A DNA stretch of 39,071 nt from an uncultured Bacteroidales bacterium (GTDB lineage: Bacteria; Bacteroidota; Bacteroidia; Bacteroidales; Paludibacteraceae), in contig CAMJDT010000024.1 of assembly GCA_946404495.1 (NCBI GenBank), positions 1 to 39,071 on the forward strand, in the 5' to 3' direction. The notes under the pieces were generated by a model. The model worked only from the letters and a program-made list of their open reading frames with translations, was not told the DNA's origin and searched no databases. Both the position numbers and the translations under genes were made by a program. The stretch's first letter is position 1, and every line of letters starts with the position of its first letter. This document shows, piece after piece, positions 1 to 8,022 of the stretch.

Positions 1-247
1 TGGCGATTTTGGGCGTTGACGATTTAGCGATGAGCAATCCGCTGCCCCACGAACAGAACGAGGTGAACGCGATCAGTAATAAGAAGCGCCAATTCCACCA
101 GCCGTAGAAGACATAACTGGCGATGACAACAAACGCGTTTTGCAGCCGCAGTTTGAGAGTGTCATTTATGTGTGCGTACCCGATTGCCCAGTAAATCAAA
201 AACACGATGGGCAAATAAAGTGCAAATTCAATAGAGTTAAATAACAT
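1..247 (-). CDS. MBOAT family O-acyltransferase, N-terminal 82 residues only (gene runs off the window)
   Basis: Reading from the ATG at 247-245 gives an open frame of 82 codons to the window edge. It begins MLFNSIEFALYLPIVFLIYW and has a second segment containing ASYVFYGWWNWRFLLLIAF. This hydrophobic start followed by the SYxFYGWW(N/D)WRF signature is characteristic of the AlgI/DltB-like membrane-bound O-acyltransferase family, which acylates exported polysaccharides or other extracytoplasmic acceptors. The catalytic His of the family lies further downstream and is outside the window, so activity cannot be judged. Base composition is more AT-rich than the polysaccharide genes further on. A perfect 11-base inverted repeat lies just upstream of the start codon. 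The family call is fairly sure; the substrate is unknown. Confidence 0.75.
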   Translation of the reverse strand, partial: MLFNSIEFALYLPIVFLIYWAIGYAHINDTLKLRLQNAFVVIASYVFYGWWNWRFLLLIAFTSFCSWGSGLLIAKSSTPKIA

Positions 248-248
248 C

Positions 249-288
249 GATTGATAGTAATAGCTTATAGTTGTGCATACTATCAATC
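249..288. promoter_or_regulatory. Perfect 11-bp inverted repeat just upstream of the MBOAT start
   Basis: GATTGATAGTA at 249-259 is matched by its reverse complement TACTATCAATC at 278-288 with an 18-base loop. It sits one base upstream of the MBOAT ATG (245-247), so it could be an operator or a leader hairpin that occludes the translation start. No protein binding can be shown from sequence. Confidence 0.4.
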
Positions 289-578
289 CGCGGCGCATAA
301 AAAGCATGGTACTTCTTATGCGTTTACCAAGGTAGCGTAGGAAAAGAAACCTTTATCATCACTAAGAAGCCCATGCTATTCAGCACGGCATTACATTATA
401 TGATGATACGAGTGTTCCTTTTGTACGAACCCTCTTATTATTCCTTCGTTTTATATCCTTTAAAGTTTCCTACGCTTTAGGTAAACGCGAAATAATAGTA
501 ATGCTTGTTAATATGTGGCGCACGCTTGCGCTCTGTCTTTACCCTGTTTTACGTCATGGATGGGACGGTATTTATGTC

Positions 579-625
579 ATCACAATTTGTGATCTCATCT
601 TGAGGTCGCAAATTGCGATCTCAAG
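579..625. repeat. Two palindromes of the TCRCAAWTTGYGA family, downstream of the ORF6N stop
   Basis: ATCACAATTTGTGAT (579-593) has perfect 7-base arms around one base. The second, 599-625, has 13-base arms around one base with a single mismatch and contains TCGCAAATTGCGA. Three more copies of the same motif lie inside the ORF6N gene at 1300-1314, 1339-1353 and 1376-1388. A one-base centre cannot form a usual RNA hairpin, so these look like duplex DNA sites rather than terminators. Confidence 0.55.
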
Positions 626-626
626 T

Positions 627-1622
627 TTATCTAACTTCTTTTAAAACCACATCCGGATTCCAATCCATCTTCATGATGGCGGATAGTTTCTTGCCTAAGT
701 CCTTAACAGAATGACCGCAGTGGTACAGCGTATCGTCGATAATCACCCAACGGTCATGCGAGGATTTAGACCACTTATGCGTATTCACCGGCTGCTTACC
801 CTTACCGGCATTGTGCATATCACGTAGCGACTTATGTTCTCCATCCGAATAGATATCCGCCGTCACACCCTTTGCACGCACGTCGAGCATATCAAATGTC
901 TCTGCATCAATATAGCCATCAATGATGATGACACGCTTTGTGGCTGTCTTAATAATTTGTTCAAGCAGCAGACGTGCCTCGAAGAACTTCCCTTCAAAGA
1001 AAATAGCTTCTTTCGGAGTAGCTGCTCCTTCATCCAAACGCCTGAATACCTCTTCGAACTTCTTATCGTTTTCGGCAAGATGCACATTGAGCGCCAACTG
1101 GTTACATTCAATGATTTCTAGACGTTGAAAAGCTTGTGCATTAGAGGCGATAAAATGGCGCATTGCATTAAATGCACGCATGATTTGGATATTCATGCTG
1201 ATTGCTTGCGGTGAACGGAGGACACCACTGAGCATGGCTACGCCGTTCTCAGTAAAAGCGTAAGGGAGTTTACGAGCACCCATCTTAATGGAATTGGATA
1301 TCGCAAATTGCGATTTCCATTTTTCTTCATCATCCGACATCGCAATTTGCGATCTTGAAGAATCACCATTGGATATCACAAATTGTGACTTCCAATTCTC
1401 GAATTCCTCCTTGGAAAGTTGGAACATGAAGTCTTTTGGGAAACGCTCAATATTACGTTTTACTTGCTCATTAAGGCGTCCTGTCTCTACTCCATACAAC
1501 CTAGCCAAATCACGATCAAGCATAACTTGCTTTCCCCGAATGACGTGGATGAGGTTCTCAATGTTCTCCAACGGCTGTAACGATGTCTGTTCCGCCTTAA
1601 CTATTTCGTTCTTTTTTGCCAT
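627..1622 (-). CDS. ORF6N-domain DNA-binding protein with PLD-like C-terminal region
   Basis: The N-terminal part (about residues 15-150, including IRGKQVMLDRDLARLYGVET, VKRNIERFPKDFMFQL and LPYAFTENGVAMLSGVLRS) is the ORF6N domain, a predicted DNA-binding domain of phage and chromosomal accessory proteins. The domain is interrupted by three peptide repeats of the form SQ(F/I)xxS(N/D), each encoded by one copy of a palindromic DNA motif. The C-terminal part has VIIIDGYID and SHDRWVIIDDTLYHCG, resembling a degenerate phospholipase-D-like fold. I chose the ATG at 1622 (331 residues, MAKKNEIVK...) because an upstream ATG at 1655 lies inside the promoter at 1642-1673. The gene is less GC-rich than its neighbours, consistent with transfer. 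Function is unknown; a regulator or phage-derived role is inference. Confidence 0.8.
   Translation of the reverse strand: MAKKNEIVKAEQTSLQPLENIENLIHVIRGKQVMLDRDLARLYGVETGRLNEQVKRNIERFPKDFMFQLSKEEFENWKSQFVISNGDSSRSQIAMSDDEEKWKSQFAISNSIKMGARKLPYAFTENGVAMLSGVLRSPQAISMNIQIMRAFNAMRHFIASNAQAFQRLEIIECNQLALNVHLAENDKKFEEVFRRLDEGAATPKEAIFFEGKFFEARLLLEQIIKTATKRVIIIDGYIDAETFDMLDVRAKGVTADIYSDGEHKSLRDMHNAGKGKQPVNTHKWSKSSHDRWVIIDDTLYHCGHSVKDLGKKLSAIMKMDWNPDVVLKEVR
1300..1388. repeat. Three in-frame palindromic repeats inside the ORF6N gene
   Basis: ATCGCAAATTGCGAT at 1300-1314, ATCGCAATTTGCGAT at 1339-1353 and TCACAAATTGTGA at 1376-1388 are spaced 36-39 bases apart. They encode SQFAISN, SQIAMSD and SQFVISN in the same frame. 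The spacing is a multiple of three, so gain or loss of a unit would keep the frame. Confidence 0.65.
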
Positions 1623-1641
1623 AGTCTCATTTTTCAGCCTG

Positions 1642-1673
1642 CAAAGGTACAACATTTTTCTGACATATGCAAA
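1642..1673 (-). promoter_or_regulatory. Bacteroidetes-type promoter of the ORF6N gene
   Basis: On the minus strand TTTG (1673-1670) is followed after 20 bases by TACCTTTG (1649-1642), matching the -33/-7 consensus of Bacteroidetes primary sigma factors. The expected start of transcription, around 1635, leaves a short leader before the ATG at 1622. Confidence 0.75.
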
Positions 1674-1710
1674 TAAAATCGCAGAATTTCAGTGAATCCT
1701 GCGATTTTAT
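1673..1710. terminator. 12-bp stem hairpin between flotillin and ORF6N genes
   Basis: ATAAAATCGCAG (1673-1684) pairs perfectly with CTGCGATTTTAT (1699-1710) around a 14-base loop. On the minus strand the stem is followed by TTTG and lies about 63 bases past the flotillin stop, so it is a plausible terminator for that gene. It also abuts the -33 element of the ORF6N promoter. The GC content of the stem is modest. Confidence 0.45.
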
Positions 1711-1725
1711 GGTCGGCCGCCCGTT

Positions 1726-1752
1726 CGGTATCCCGATATCACGGTATCCCGA
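1726..1752. repeat. Short direct repeat CGGTATCCCGA
   Basis: CGGTATCCCGA occurs at 1726-1736 and 1742-1752 in the intergenic space downstream of the flotillin gene. No function is evident. Confidence 0.35.
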
Positions 1753-1772
1753 GAAAGAGAAGTTAGGAGCGA

Positions 1773-3275
1773 TCACTTCTTGATCTTGGCTTCGCCGGCG
1801 ATGACCTGGGTGTTGTTTTGCATGATGGATGCCATATCAACGCCGGTGGCTTCCTTGATGACCTCCATGGTTTGGCGCATGACAACGGGGACGTTGCCGC
1901 TGATGCCGGCGGCTTCGGAGCCGGAGGTGCCATAGACGTGCACATCGTTGATCGAGGTAAGGGGTTCGGCCACCTTGGCGGCTACGTCGGGCAGGATCTT
2001 GACCATCATCTCGGCGATCGCGGCGCCGTTATACTTCTTATAGGCCTCAGCTTTCTTATCCATCGCTGCAGCCTCGGCTTCACCTTTGGCACGGATAGCG
2101 GCTGCTTCGGCTTCGCCGACGGCCTTGATACCGGCTGCCTCCTGCTGTTTGGCGAAGAGTTCGGCCTCGGCTTTGGCTTTGACGGCTGCAGCCTGCTGTT
2201 CGGCCTCGTAACGCTCGGCTTCGGCTTTGCGCTTGCGTTGCTCGAGTTCGGCGGCAGCGTCCACTTCCTTCTGGTACTTAGCGGCATCGGCCTGCTTATT
2301 GATCTCGGCATCGAGACGTTTCTGTTGGATAGCTATCTCCTGTTCGCGGAGCAGCTGTTCCTGCTTGGCTTTCTCGACTTCGGCCTCGATGGTGAGGCGG
2401 TTGATCTCCTTCTGCCGTTCCTGCTGGCGGATGGACTTGGCAGCCTCCGCCTCGACGGTCTTGATATTGATCTCCTTGGCCTGTTCCTGCCTCTGGATCT
2501 CATAGGCGGCATCGGCGATAGCGGCCTGGGTGTCGGCCTGTTTCTTGAGGTCGGCCTGCTTGACGGCGAGTTCGGTATTGCGGATCGCTATCTCGGTCTC
2601 GGAGGCTACGCGGGCGTCGTTGGACTGCTTGGCAGCTTCGGCGCGGGCGATAGCTACGTCACGTTCGGCGTTGGCCTTGTTGATAGAGGCATCCTTGGTG
2701 ATCTTGCAGGTGTTGTCGGCACCGAGGGCGTGGATGAGTCCTTCGCCGTCGGTGATAGACTGGATATTGCAAGAGAGGATCTCGATACCGAGTTTGGCCA
2801 TATCGGGCGCGGCTTTCTCCTGGATCTGGTTGGAGAATCCGTCGCGGTCGACATTGAGCGAACGCAGATCCTGCGTACCGATGATCTCACGCATATTACC
2901 CTGCAGGGAGTCGCGGATCTCGGCGGCAATCTCCTGGCGGTTCTTACCGAGGAAGTTAGCGGCGGCTATATCGATATGCGCGGGGTCGATACGCACCTTA
3001 GCTACCGCGTCTACGTCCACATTGATAAAGTCGGATGTCGGCACAGAGGAGTCGGTCTTGATATCGACGGAGAGCTGGCCGAGGTAGAGTCGGTCCACCT
3101 TCTGCAGACCCGGGATACGGAGTCCGCCGGTACCGATGAGGAACTTGGGGTTCTTACGCGGCCAACCGGAGATGACGAGTGCCTGGTTGGGCGAGGTCTT
3201 GACGTAAGAGATAATAATCAGAAAGAGCAGCAGCAAGGCCACCACAACGATCGTAACAATAGCTGATTCGGACAT
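1773..3275 (-). CDS. Flotillin-like SPFH-domain protein (YqiK/FloT family)
   Basis: Flotillins are membrane-anchored scaffold proteins that organise ordered membrane domains. The 500-residue protein has a single N-terminal membrane segment (residues about 5-25), an SPFH/band 7 domain (about 27-190, with SPNQALVISG at its start and ILSCNIQSI near its end), and a long alanine-, glutamate- and lysine-rich coiled coil (about 200-420) built of AEA/KQ repeats, the usual flotillin tail. Length and order match the YqiK/FloT family. No NfeD-type partner gene is adjacent, which differs from the common YqiJ-YqiK arrangement. It is transcribed alone from a promoter at 3321-3351, divergent from the lipoprotein gene. 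A long open frame on the opposite strand is a compositional shadow of the coiled coil. Confidence 0.9.
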   Translation of the reverse strand: MSESAIVTIVVVALLLLFLIIISYVKTSPNQALVISGWPRKNPKFLIGTGGLRIPGLQKVDRLYLGQLSVDIKTDSSVPTSDFINVDVDAVAKVRIDPAHIDIAAANFLGKNRQEIAAEIRDSLQGNMREIIGTQDLRSLNVDRDGFSNQIQEKAAPDMAKLGIEILSCNIQSITDGEGLIHALGADNTCKITKDASINKANAERDVAIARAEAAKQSNDARVASETEIAIRNTELAVKQADLKKQADTQAAIADAAYEIQRQEQAKEINIKTVEAEAAKSIRQQERQKEINRLTIEAEVEKAKQEQLLREQEIAIQQKRLDAEINKQADAAKYQKEVDAAAELEQRKRKAEAERYEAEQQAAAVKAKAEAELFAKQQEAAGIKAVGEAEAAAIRAKGEAEAAAMDKKAEAYKKYNGAAIAEMMVKILPDVAAKVAEPLTSINDVHVYGTSGSEAAGISGNVPVVMRQTMEVIKEATGVDMASIMQNNTQVIAGEAKIKK

Positions 3276-3284
3276 AACGGTAGG

Positions 3285-3371
3285 ATTTAAAATTTACTAT
3301 TTAAAATTTAAAATTCGCTGCAAAGATACAACAAATAATTCAAAATTCAAAATTTAAAATTAAAAATTATT
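3285..3371. repeat. Heptamer repeats (ATTTAAA and AATTCAA type) upstream of the flotillin gene
   Basis: Four 7-base units of ATTTAAA type run from 3285 to 3312. Five units of AATTCAA/AATTTAA type run from 3337 to 3371. They flank and overlap the flotillin promoter. Confidence 0.6.
3321..3351 (-). promoter_or_regulatory. Promoter of the flotillin gene
   Basis: On the minus strand TTTG (3351-3348) and TATCTTTG (3328-3321) are 19 bases apart. The predicted leader is about 40 bases and made of heptamer repeats. Confidence 0.7.
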
Positions 3372-3387
3372 ATTTTTTTGCGATATA

Positions 3388-3419
3388 TTTGCATATTTCA
3401 AAAAAAAGCAGTATCTTTG
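3388..3419 (+). promoter_or_regulatory. Promoter of the PNGase F-like lipoprotein gene
   Basis: TTTG (3388-3391) and TATCTTTG (3412-3419) are 20 bases apart, a good -33/-7 pair. It is divergent from the flotillin promoter with about 35 bases between the two. Confidence 0.75.
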
Positions 3420-3431
3420 TCGGCCCAAATG

Positions 3432-3459
3432 ATTTAATATTTAAGATTTAAAATTTAAA
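3432..3459. repeat. Heptamer repeat (ATTTAAA type) in the leader of the lipoprotein gene
   Basis: Four consecutive 7-base units (ATTTAAT, ATTTAAG, ATTTAAA, ATTTAAA) end six bases before the ATG at 3466. Confidence 0.6.
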
Positions 3460-3465
3460 ATTACT

Positions 3466-4674
3466 ATGAAACGAGTGTTTATGTATTTGGCGGGCGCGGT
3501 GATGGCGCTGAGTGTCGTGATGACGACGCAGTCATGCAAGAGCGATGAGCCGGTAGTGGATGACCCGGACTCGACCATGATTCCGGGCCCCGACCCGGCT
3601 CTGTCACCGATAGCGTTGAGCGACAGCTTAGGTTGGTACTGGGAAAAGGACTGTCCGTGGAATCTCGCGGAGGCTACCTACTCGACCAGTACGGAGGCGA
3701 TGCGGCTGCATTTCTATGGCTGGGAGTTGGACGAAGACACGGTGTTCCACGTATCGTTTCCTGCCTCAACGGAGCAGTACACGCGAGCCGTGCTGACGTA
3801 TAGGATGTGCGGTTGGAACCAAGGTCCTGCGGAGTGGGACATGACGACGATGATCAAGATATACGATAAGGAGAACGATGCGTGGATAGAGTTCGTGCGG
3901 GCTATCACGCCTTACGGCGGATCGTTTGGACCGGACTGGGAGAAGAAGTTCTACCTAGATATCACGGAGTTCCTCCCGCTGATGCAAGGCGAGACGGACT
4001 TCCGCATCTTCTACTGCGGTTGGGACGCTACGGACGAAAGGGCACACGCCGTGCAGTTGACTTTCTCCTTCTTTGAAGAGGCAGGTCGCACTCCGCAGCG
4101 CTGTATCGGAAGGCAGAAGCTGTACGACTCTACCCTACCCAACGACGGCAGCAACGGCTACAGAGCCTGGTCGTACGGCGTGGCGGGTTGGAGCATTGAG
4201 GATCCGAGCCGATTGGGAGAGAGGACGATAGATGTGCCGTTAGGGACGGATTATATCATCCTACGCGTGTGCATCACCGGTCACGGTCAGGACAGCTACA
4301 ACGGTACGGGACGCTTCCCCAACCGCAAGAAGACGAAAGCTACCAGTTGTGCGGAGTTTGACCACAACAGATACGAAATCGTCCTCAACGGCGAACCGAC
4401 CGGGCAGAGCGGCTATATCTGGGAGATCAACGAGGGCGGCAAGAACTACCCGCAGGCCGGTACCTATAAGTACAACCGCGGAGGCTGGGGTCCCGGTAAG
4501 CCCTGCAACGTGCAGCACTGGTTGATCAAGTGGAATCCCCTCCAGAGCAAGACAATCACGCTTGATTTCAACCTGGAGGAGTATGTCTCGCCCTGCACGG
4601 AGCCGAATCAGCAGTACGTAGCGTGCTACTATGTGATGGCGGATGCGTTTTTGTACGGGGAAATTAAAAATTAA
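3466..4674 (+). CDS. Surface lipoprotein related to peptide-N-glycosidase F (PNGase F)
   Basis: The 402-residue protein starts with a lipoprotein signal peptide cleaved before Cys24. The next residues K-S-D-E match the Bacteroidetes surface-export signal, so the protein is probably displayed on the cell surface. From memory of the PNGase F sequence, residues about 105-200 (EWDMTTMIKIYDK, FVRAITPY, LDITEF, IFYCGW) match its first domain and about 255-345 (YIILRVCITGHG, SCAEFDHNRYEIVLN, GGWGPGKPC) its second. PNGase F cleaves the amide bond between Asn and N-glycans. The catalytic Asp60 and Glu206 correspond to Asp125 (EWD) and Glu297 (CAE), both kept. Glu118 of PNGase F corresponds to Cys184, a clear difference. 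A glycoamidase or related role is likely; the exact substrate is uncertain. It may be cotranscribed with fbp 36 bases downstream. Confidence 0.75.
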   Translation: MKRVFMYLAGAVMALSVVMTTQSCKSDEPVVDDPDSTMIPGPDPALSPIALSDSLGWYWEKDCPWNLAEATYSTSTEAMRLHFYGWELDEDTVFHVSFPASTEQYTRAVLTYRMCGWNQGPAEWDMTTMIKIYDKENDAWIEFVRAITPYGGSFGPDWEKKFYLDITEFLPLMQGETDFRIFYCGWDATDERAHAVQLTFSFFEEAGRTPQRCIGRQKLYDSTLPNDGSNGYRAWSYGVAGWSIEDPSRLGERTIDVPLGTDYIILRVCITGHGQDSYNGTGRFPNRKKTKATSCAEFDHNRYEIVLNGEPTGQSGYIWEINEGGKNYPQAGTYKYNRGGWGPGKPCNVQHWLIKWNPLQSKTITLDFNLEEYVSPCTEPNQQYVACYYVMADAFLYGEIKN

Positions 4675-4682
4675 GAATTAAA
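4662..4682. repeat. Heptamer repeat (AATTAAA type) across the lipoprotein stop codon
   Basis: Three units (AATTAAA, AATTAAG, AATTAAA) cover the last codons and the TAA stop at 4672-4674, so the repeat encodes the C-terminal residues IKN. Confidence 0.55.
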
Positions 4683-4710
4683 ATACCAGAAAAACACATT
4701 ATACAAAACA

Positions 4711-6681
4711 ATGACAGAGGAAGTAAAATACCTGAAGCTGCTGAGCGAGAAGTTCCCGACGCGGAGCGCGGTAGCAACCGAGATGATCAACCTGACGGCG
4801 ATATTGAGTCTGCCGAAGGGTACGGAGCATTTCGTGAGCGATCTGCACGGTGCGAGCGGAGCGTTTGTACACATGGTTCGTAACGCCAGCGGCGTGATAC
4901 GCCGTAAGGTGGACGACATATACGGCTACCGCCTGACGGAGGACGAGAAGCGCGCCCTATGTGCGCTGATCTACTATCCGGAGGAAAGAATCGAGATAGA
5001 GGTGCACAATGAGAAGAAGCCCCTGACAGACAGGGAGCGGGACGACTGGTACAGACTGAGGTTGCACCAAGTGGTGGATGTGATGCGGGCGGTGACGGTG
5101 AAGTACACGCGTTCGAAGGTGAGAAAGTTGCTGCCCAAGGCCTATGCCTATGTGATCGAGGAGTTGCTGCACGAGAGCAGCATCGAGCACGACAGGAGCG
5201 AATACTTCCGCGCGGTCATCGACGGCATCATCCAGACTGGAAGGGCAGAGGAGCTGCTGACGGCGATAGCGGGTGTGATTCACTCGCTGACGATCGACAC
5301 CTTCCACATCGTAGGCGACATCTACGACCGCGGCCCGGGTGCAGCGGATATCATGGAGGAGCTGAAGCATCACAGAGACTACGATATCCAGTGGGGCAAC
5401 CACGACATCGAGTGGATGGGAGCGGCTGCGGGCAACAGGGCGCTGATCGCCACGGTGCTGCGCGTGTCGATACGCTATGCCAACATCGAGACATTGGAAG
5501 AAGGCTACGGCATCAACCTACTGCCGCTGGCAAGCTTCGCGATGCAGACCTACGGCAACGATCCCTGCACGATATGGCAGACCAGTGACTTTGAGCACAA
5601 CGCGCGTCTGAACCGCTCGGCGGAGATGATGGCGAAGATGCATAAGGCGATCGCGATCATCCAATTCAAGCTGGAGGGACAGACCATCAAGCGTCACCCC
5701 GAATGGGAGATGGACGACAGGCTGCTACTGGATAAGATTGACTATGAGAAAGGAACGATACGCTGTCAGGGCAAGGAGTTTAAGCTGACGGATACCTATC
5801 TGCCGACGGTGGATCCAAAGGATCCGTACCGATTGTCGGAAGAGGAGGAGGAACTGATGGAGCAGTTGTTAGGCAGCTTCAAGAAATCGAGCCGCATGCA
5901 GAAGCACCTCAGGATGTTCTACCGTCACGGTTCGCTCTATCTGGTTCGCAACGGATTCCTACTCTATCACGCGGCGATCCCGATGAGCAAGGACGGGGAG
6001 TTCCTGGAGATGAATATATGCGGCAAGGTCGTGAAAGGCAAGGCGCTGATGGATGAGATCGACGCGGCCGTACGCCGTGCTTACTACGGCGAGGGCAAGG
6101 ACAAGGAGAACGCGTTGGATCTGATGCTGTACCTGTGGGAAGGTGCCCGCTCGCCCTTGTTCCACAAAGATAAGATGACCACCTTCGAGCGCTACTTCAT
6201 CGACGATAAGGACGTTCAGGCTGAGGAAAACGGCGCGTACTACACGCTGGCCAACGAGCGTCCGATCTGCGAGAAGATACTGCGGGAGTTCGGATTGGAT
6301 CCGATTGAGGGCAGAATCATCAACGGTCATATACCCGTTCGGACGCTCAAAGGCGAGTCGCCGATGCGTGCCGAGGGCAAACGCTACGTGATAGACGGCG
6401 GGTTCTCGAAGCCCTATCAGAAGAAGACGGGTATAGCGGGATATACGCTGATCTACAACAGTCACGGCATCCAGTTGGTGCAGCATGAGATGTTTGAGAG
6501 CCGCGAGCAGGCGATCATGAGCGGCAGCGATATCCACAGCCGGACGCTGCTGCGCGATTTCTCGGCGCAACGTATCCGCGTACGCGATACGGATAAGGGC
6601 AAGGAGCTAATGCAGCAGGTGAGCGACCTGAAGAAGCTATTGGAGGCGTACCAGAATGGCGTGATTAAAGAGGCAGAATAA
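4711..6681 (+). CDS. fbp: Fructose-1,6-bisphosphatase, class 3
   Basis: It hydrolyses fructose 1,6-bisphosphate to fructose 6-phosphate in gluconeogenesis. The 656-residue length matches the large class 3 enzyme first known from Bacillus. Metallophosphatase motifs are visible: SDLHG at 43-47 (Asp44, His46), GDIYDRGPG at 202-210 and GNHDIEW at 229-235. Further conserved segments are INGHIPV and KRYVIDGGFSKPY near the C-terminus. The ATG at 4711 directly precedes TEEVKYLKLL, a typical start. It heads a run of plus-strand genes for surface polysaccharide, and its product fructose 6-phosphate is the precursor of amino sugars used there; that link is inference. No promoter was seen immediately upstream, so it may be read from the lipoprotein promoter. 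Confidence 0.95.
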   Translation: MTEEVKYLKLLSEKFPTRSAVATEMINLTAILSLPKGTEHFVSDLHGASGAFVHMVRNASGVIRRKVDDIYGYRLTEDEKRALCALIYYPEERIEIEVHNEKKPLTDRERDDWYRLRLHQVVDVMRAVTVKYTRSKVRKLLPKAYAYVIEELLHESSIEHDRSEYFRAVIDGIIQTGRAEELLTAIAGVIHSLTIDTFHIVGDIYDRGPGAADIMEELKHHRDYDIQWGNHDIEWMGAAAGNRALIATVLRVSIRYANIETLEEGYGINLLPLASFAMQTYGNDPCTIWQTSDFEHNARLNRSAEMMAKMHKAIAIIQFKLEGQTIKRHPEWEMDDRLLLDKIDYEKGTIRCQGKEFKLTDTYLPTVDPKDPYRLSEEEEELMEQLLGSFKKSSRMQKHLRMFYRHGSLYLVRNGFLLYHAAIPMSKDGEFLEMNICGKVVKGKALMDEIDAAVRRAYYGEGKDKENALDLMLYLWEGARSPLFHKDKMTTFERYFIDDKDVQAEENGAYYTLANERPICEKILREFGLDPIEGRIINGHIPVRTLKGESPMRAEGKRYVIDGGFSKPYQKKTGIAGYTLIYNSHGIQLVQHEMFESREQAIMSGSDIHSRTLLRDFSAQRIRVRDTDKGKELMQQVSDLKKLLEAYQNGVIKEAE

Positions 6682-6719
6682 TTGATAATTGAAAATTGAT
6701 AATTGAAAATTGATAATTG
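6678..6719. repeat. Heptamer repeat (ATAATTG/AAAATTG) between fbp and the next gene
   Basis: Six consecutive 7-base units, with ATAATTG and AAAATTG alternating in the second half, begin at the fbp stop codon and end eight bases before the next ATG (6727). Confidence 0.65.
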
Positions 6720-6726
6720 ATATTAT

Positions 6727-8022
6727 ATGAATCTGAATGAAAGAAAGATTGCGGTTATAGGCCTGGGATATGTGGGTCTACCGCTGGCAATTGAGTACGG
6801 TAAGAAATACCGCGTGATTGGTTTTGATGTCAACAAGAATCGCGTAGCGGAGTTGGAGCGCGGCGAGGACCACACAATGGAAGCGGACCTCGTAGGCATG
6901 AAGGAGGCGCGCGAAACGTTTAAGGCGACGGGTAAGATCGGACTGAGCTTCACGAGCGATGCCGAGGAACTGAAGGCCGTGAATACGTATATCGTGACCG
7001 TTCCGACGCCGATTGACCGGTTTAACAACCCCGACCTGACTCCGCTGATTAAGGCGAGCGAGACGATTGGTAAGACGCTCAACAAGGGCGATATCGTCAT
7101 CTACGAGTCGACCGTCTATCCGGGATGCACGGAGGAGGACTGCGTGCCGGTACTGGAGAAAGCCTCGGGCATGAAGTTCAATCAGGATTTCTTCTGCGGA
7201 TACTCCCCCGAACGTATCAATCCGGGCGATAAGGTCAACACGCTGACCAAGATCAAGAAGATCACCTCGGGTTCGACGCCGGAGGTAGCCGACATCGTGG
7301 ATGCGATGTACAACAGTATCCTACTCAACGGTACGCACCGTGCGCCCAATATGAAGGTGGCCGAGGCAGCCAAAGCCGTAGAGAACAGTCAACGGGACGT
7401 GAATATCTCGTTTATGAACGAGTTGGCACTCATCTGCGACCGCGTAGGCATCGATACCAACGATGTAATCGAGGCAGCGGGCACGAAGTGGAACTTCCTC
7501 AAATACAGACCCGGATTGGTAGGCGGTCACTGCATCTCGGTGGATCCCTACTACCTGGCGCACAAGGCCAAAGCCTTGGGCTACAACCCGCAAGTTATCC
7601 TGTCGGGTCGCGCCGTGAACAACTCGATCGCCAAGTTCATCGCCGATAAGGTGCTGAAGCTGATGATTCAGAAGGATCATAAGATCAAGGACTCCAACGT
7701 GCTGATCTTAGGTGTGACCTTCAAGGAGAACTGCCCGGACTGCCGCAACACCAAGGTGGTGGATATCGCGACGGAGCTGGAGGAGTTCGGCTGCAAGGTG
7801 GATATCTACGATCCCTGGGCCAGCCCCGAGATCGTGCGTCACGAGTACGGCAAGGAGATGATCAGCGGCATCGACCCCGATAAGGACTACGCTGCCGTCA
7901 TTGCTTGTGTGAGTCACGACCAGTTCAAGACCTTCGACTTCAAGAAATACCACGACCGCGGAGCCGTTGTATTTGATGTGAAGAATTTCGTGGATCGCGA
8001 GTTAGTAGACGGACGCCTATGA
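6727..8022 (+). CDS. tviB: UDP-N-acetylhexosamine 6-dehydrogenase (TviB/WbpA-like)
   Basis: The enzyme oxidises C6 of a UDP-N-acetylhexosamine to the uronic acid with two NAD+. The 431-residue protein has an N-terminal Rossmann motif ([12 protein letters not shown], residues 10-21), the central helix segment [19 protein letters not shown], and the catalytic loop [15 protein letters not shown] with the nucleophile Cys269. The C-terminal UDP-binding domain has [13 protein letters not shown]. The segments [18 protein letters not shown] and [12 protein letters not shown] agree closely with TviB of the Vi-antigen pathway as I remember it. That makes UDP-GlcNAc the most likely substrate, with UDP-GalNAc possible. 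It overlaps the next gene by four bases (ATGA), so both are cotranslated. Confidence 0.85.
   Translation: MNLNERKIAVIGLGYVGLPLAIEYGKKYRVIGFDVNKNRVAELERGEDHTMEADLVGMKEARETFKATGKIGLSFTSDAEELKAVNTYIVTVPTPIDRFNNPDLTPLIKASETIGKTLNKGDIVIYESTVYPGCTEEDCVPVLEKASGMKFNQDFFCGYSPERINPGDKVNTLTKIKKITSGSTPEVADIVDAMYNSILLNGTHRAPNMKVAEAAKAVENSQRDVNISFMNELALICDRVGIDTNDVIEAAGTKWNFLKYRPGLVGGHCISVDPYYLAHKAKALGYNPQVILSGRAVNNSIAKFIADKVLKLMIQKDHKIKDSNVLILGVTFKENCPDCRNTKVVDIATELEEFGCKVDIYDPWASPEIVRHEYGKEMISGIDPDKDYAAVIACVSHDQFKTFDFKKYHDRGAVVFDVKNFVDRELVDGRL

Larger units (their letters stand above)
248..626. other. Gene-free stretch rich in inverted repeats
   Basis: No convincing reading frame is seen. Several dispersed inverted repeats are present. 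GCGTTTACC and GCGTAGGAAA at 320-344 are matched in inverse by TTTCCTACGC and GGTAAACGC at 466-488. AGCATGG..CTTCTTA at 303-318 is matched by TAAGAAGCCCATGCT at 362-376. Two copies of the palindrome found in the neighbouring ORF6N gene lie at 579-593 and 599-625. The stretch may be a structured transcript, a remnant of a mobile element or a regulatory region; I cannot decide which. Confidence 0.35.

Noticed and set aside
599..625. Rho-independent terminator of the ORF6N gene
   Set aside because: The palindrome has a single central base and no T run, so an RNA hairpin would be unfavourable; the same motif occurs inside the coding sequence.
1818..3266. A 482-codon open frame on the plus strand opposite the flotillin gene
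   Set aside because: It is the antisense shadow of the Ala/Glu/Lys-rich coiled coil, has a Leu/Gly/Asp-rich composition without motifs, and the minus-strand frame is a clear flotillin with a promoter.
6678..6719. CRISPR-like array
   Set aside because: The units are 7 bases with no spacers and similar arrays lie in most gene junctions; no cas gene is present.
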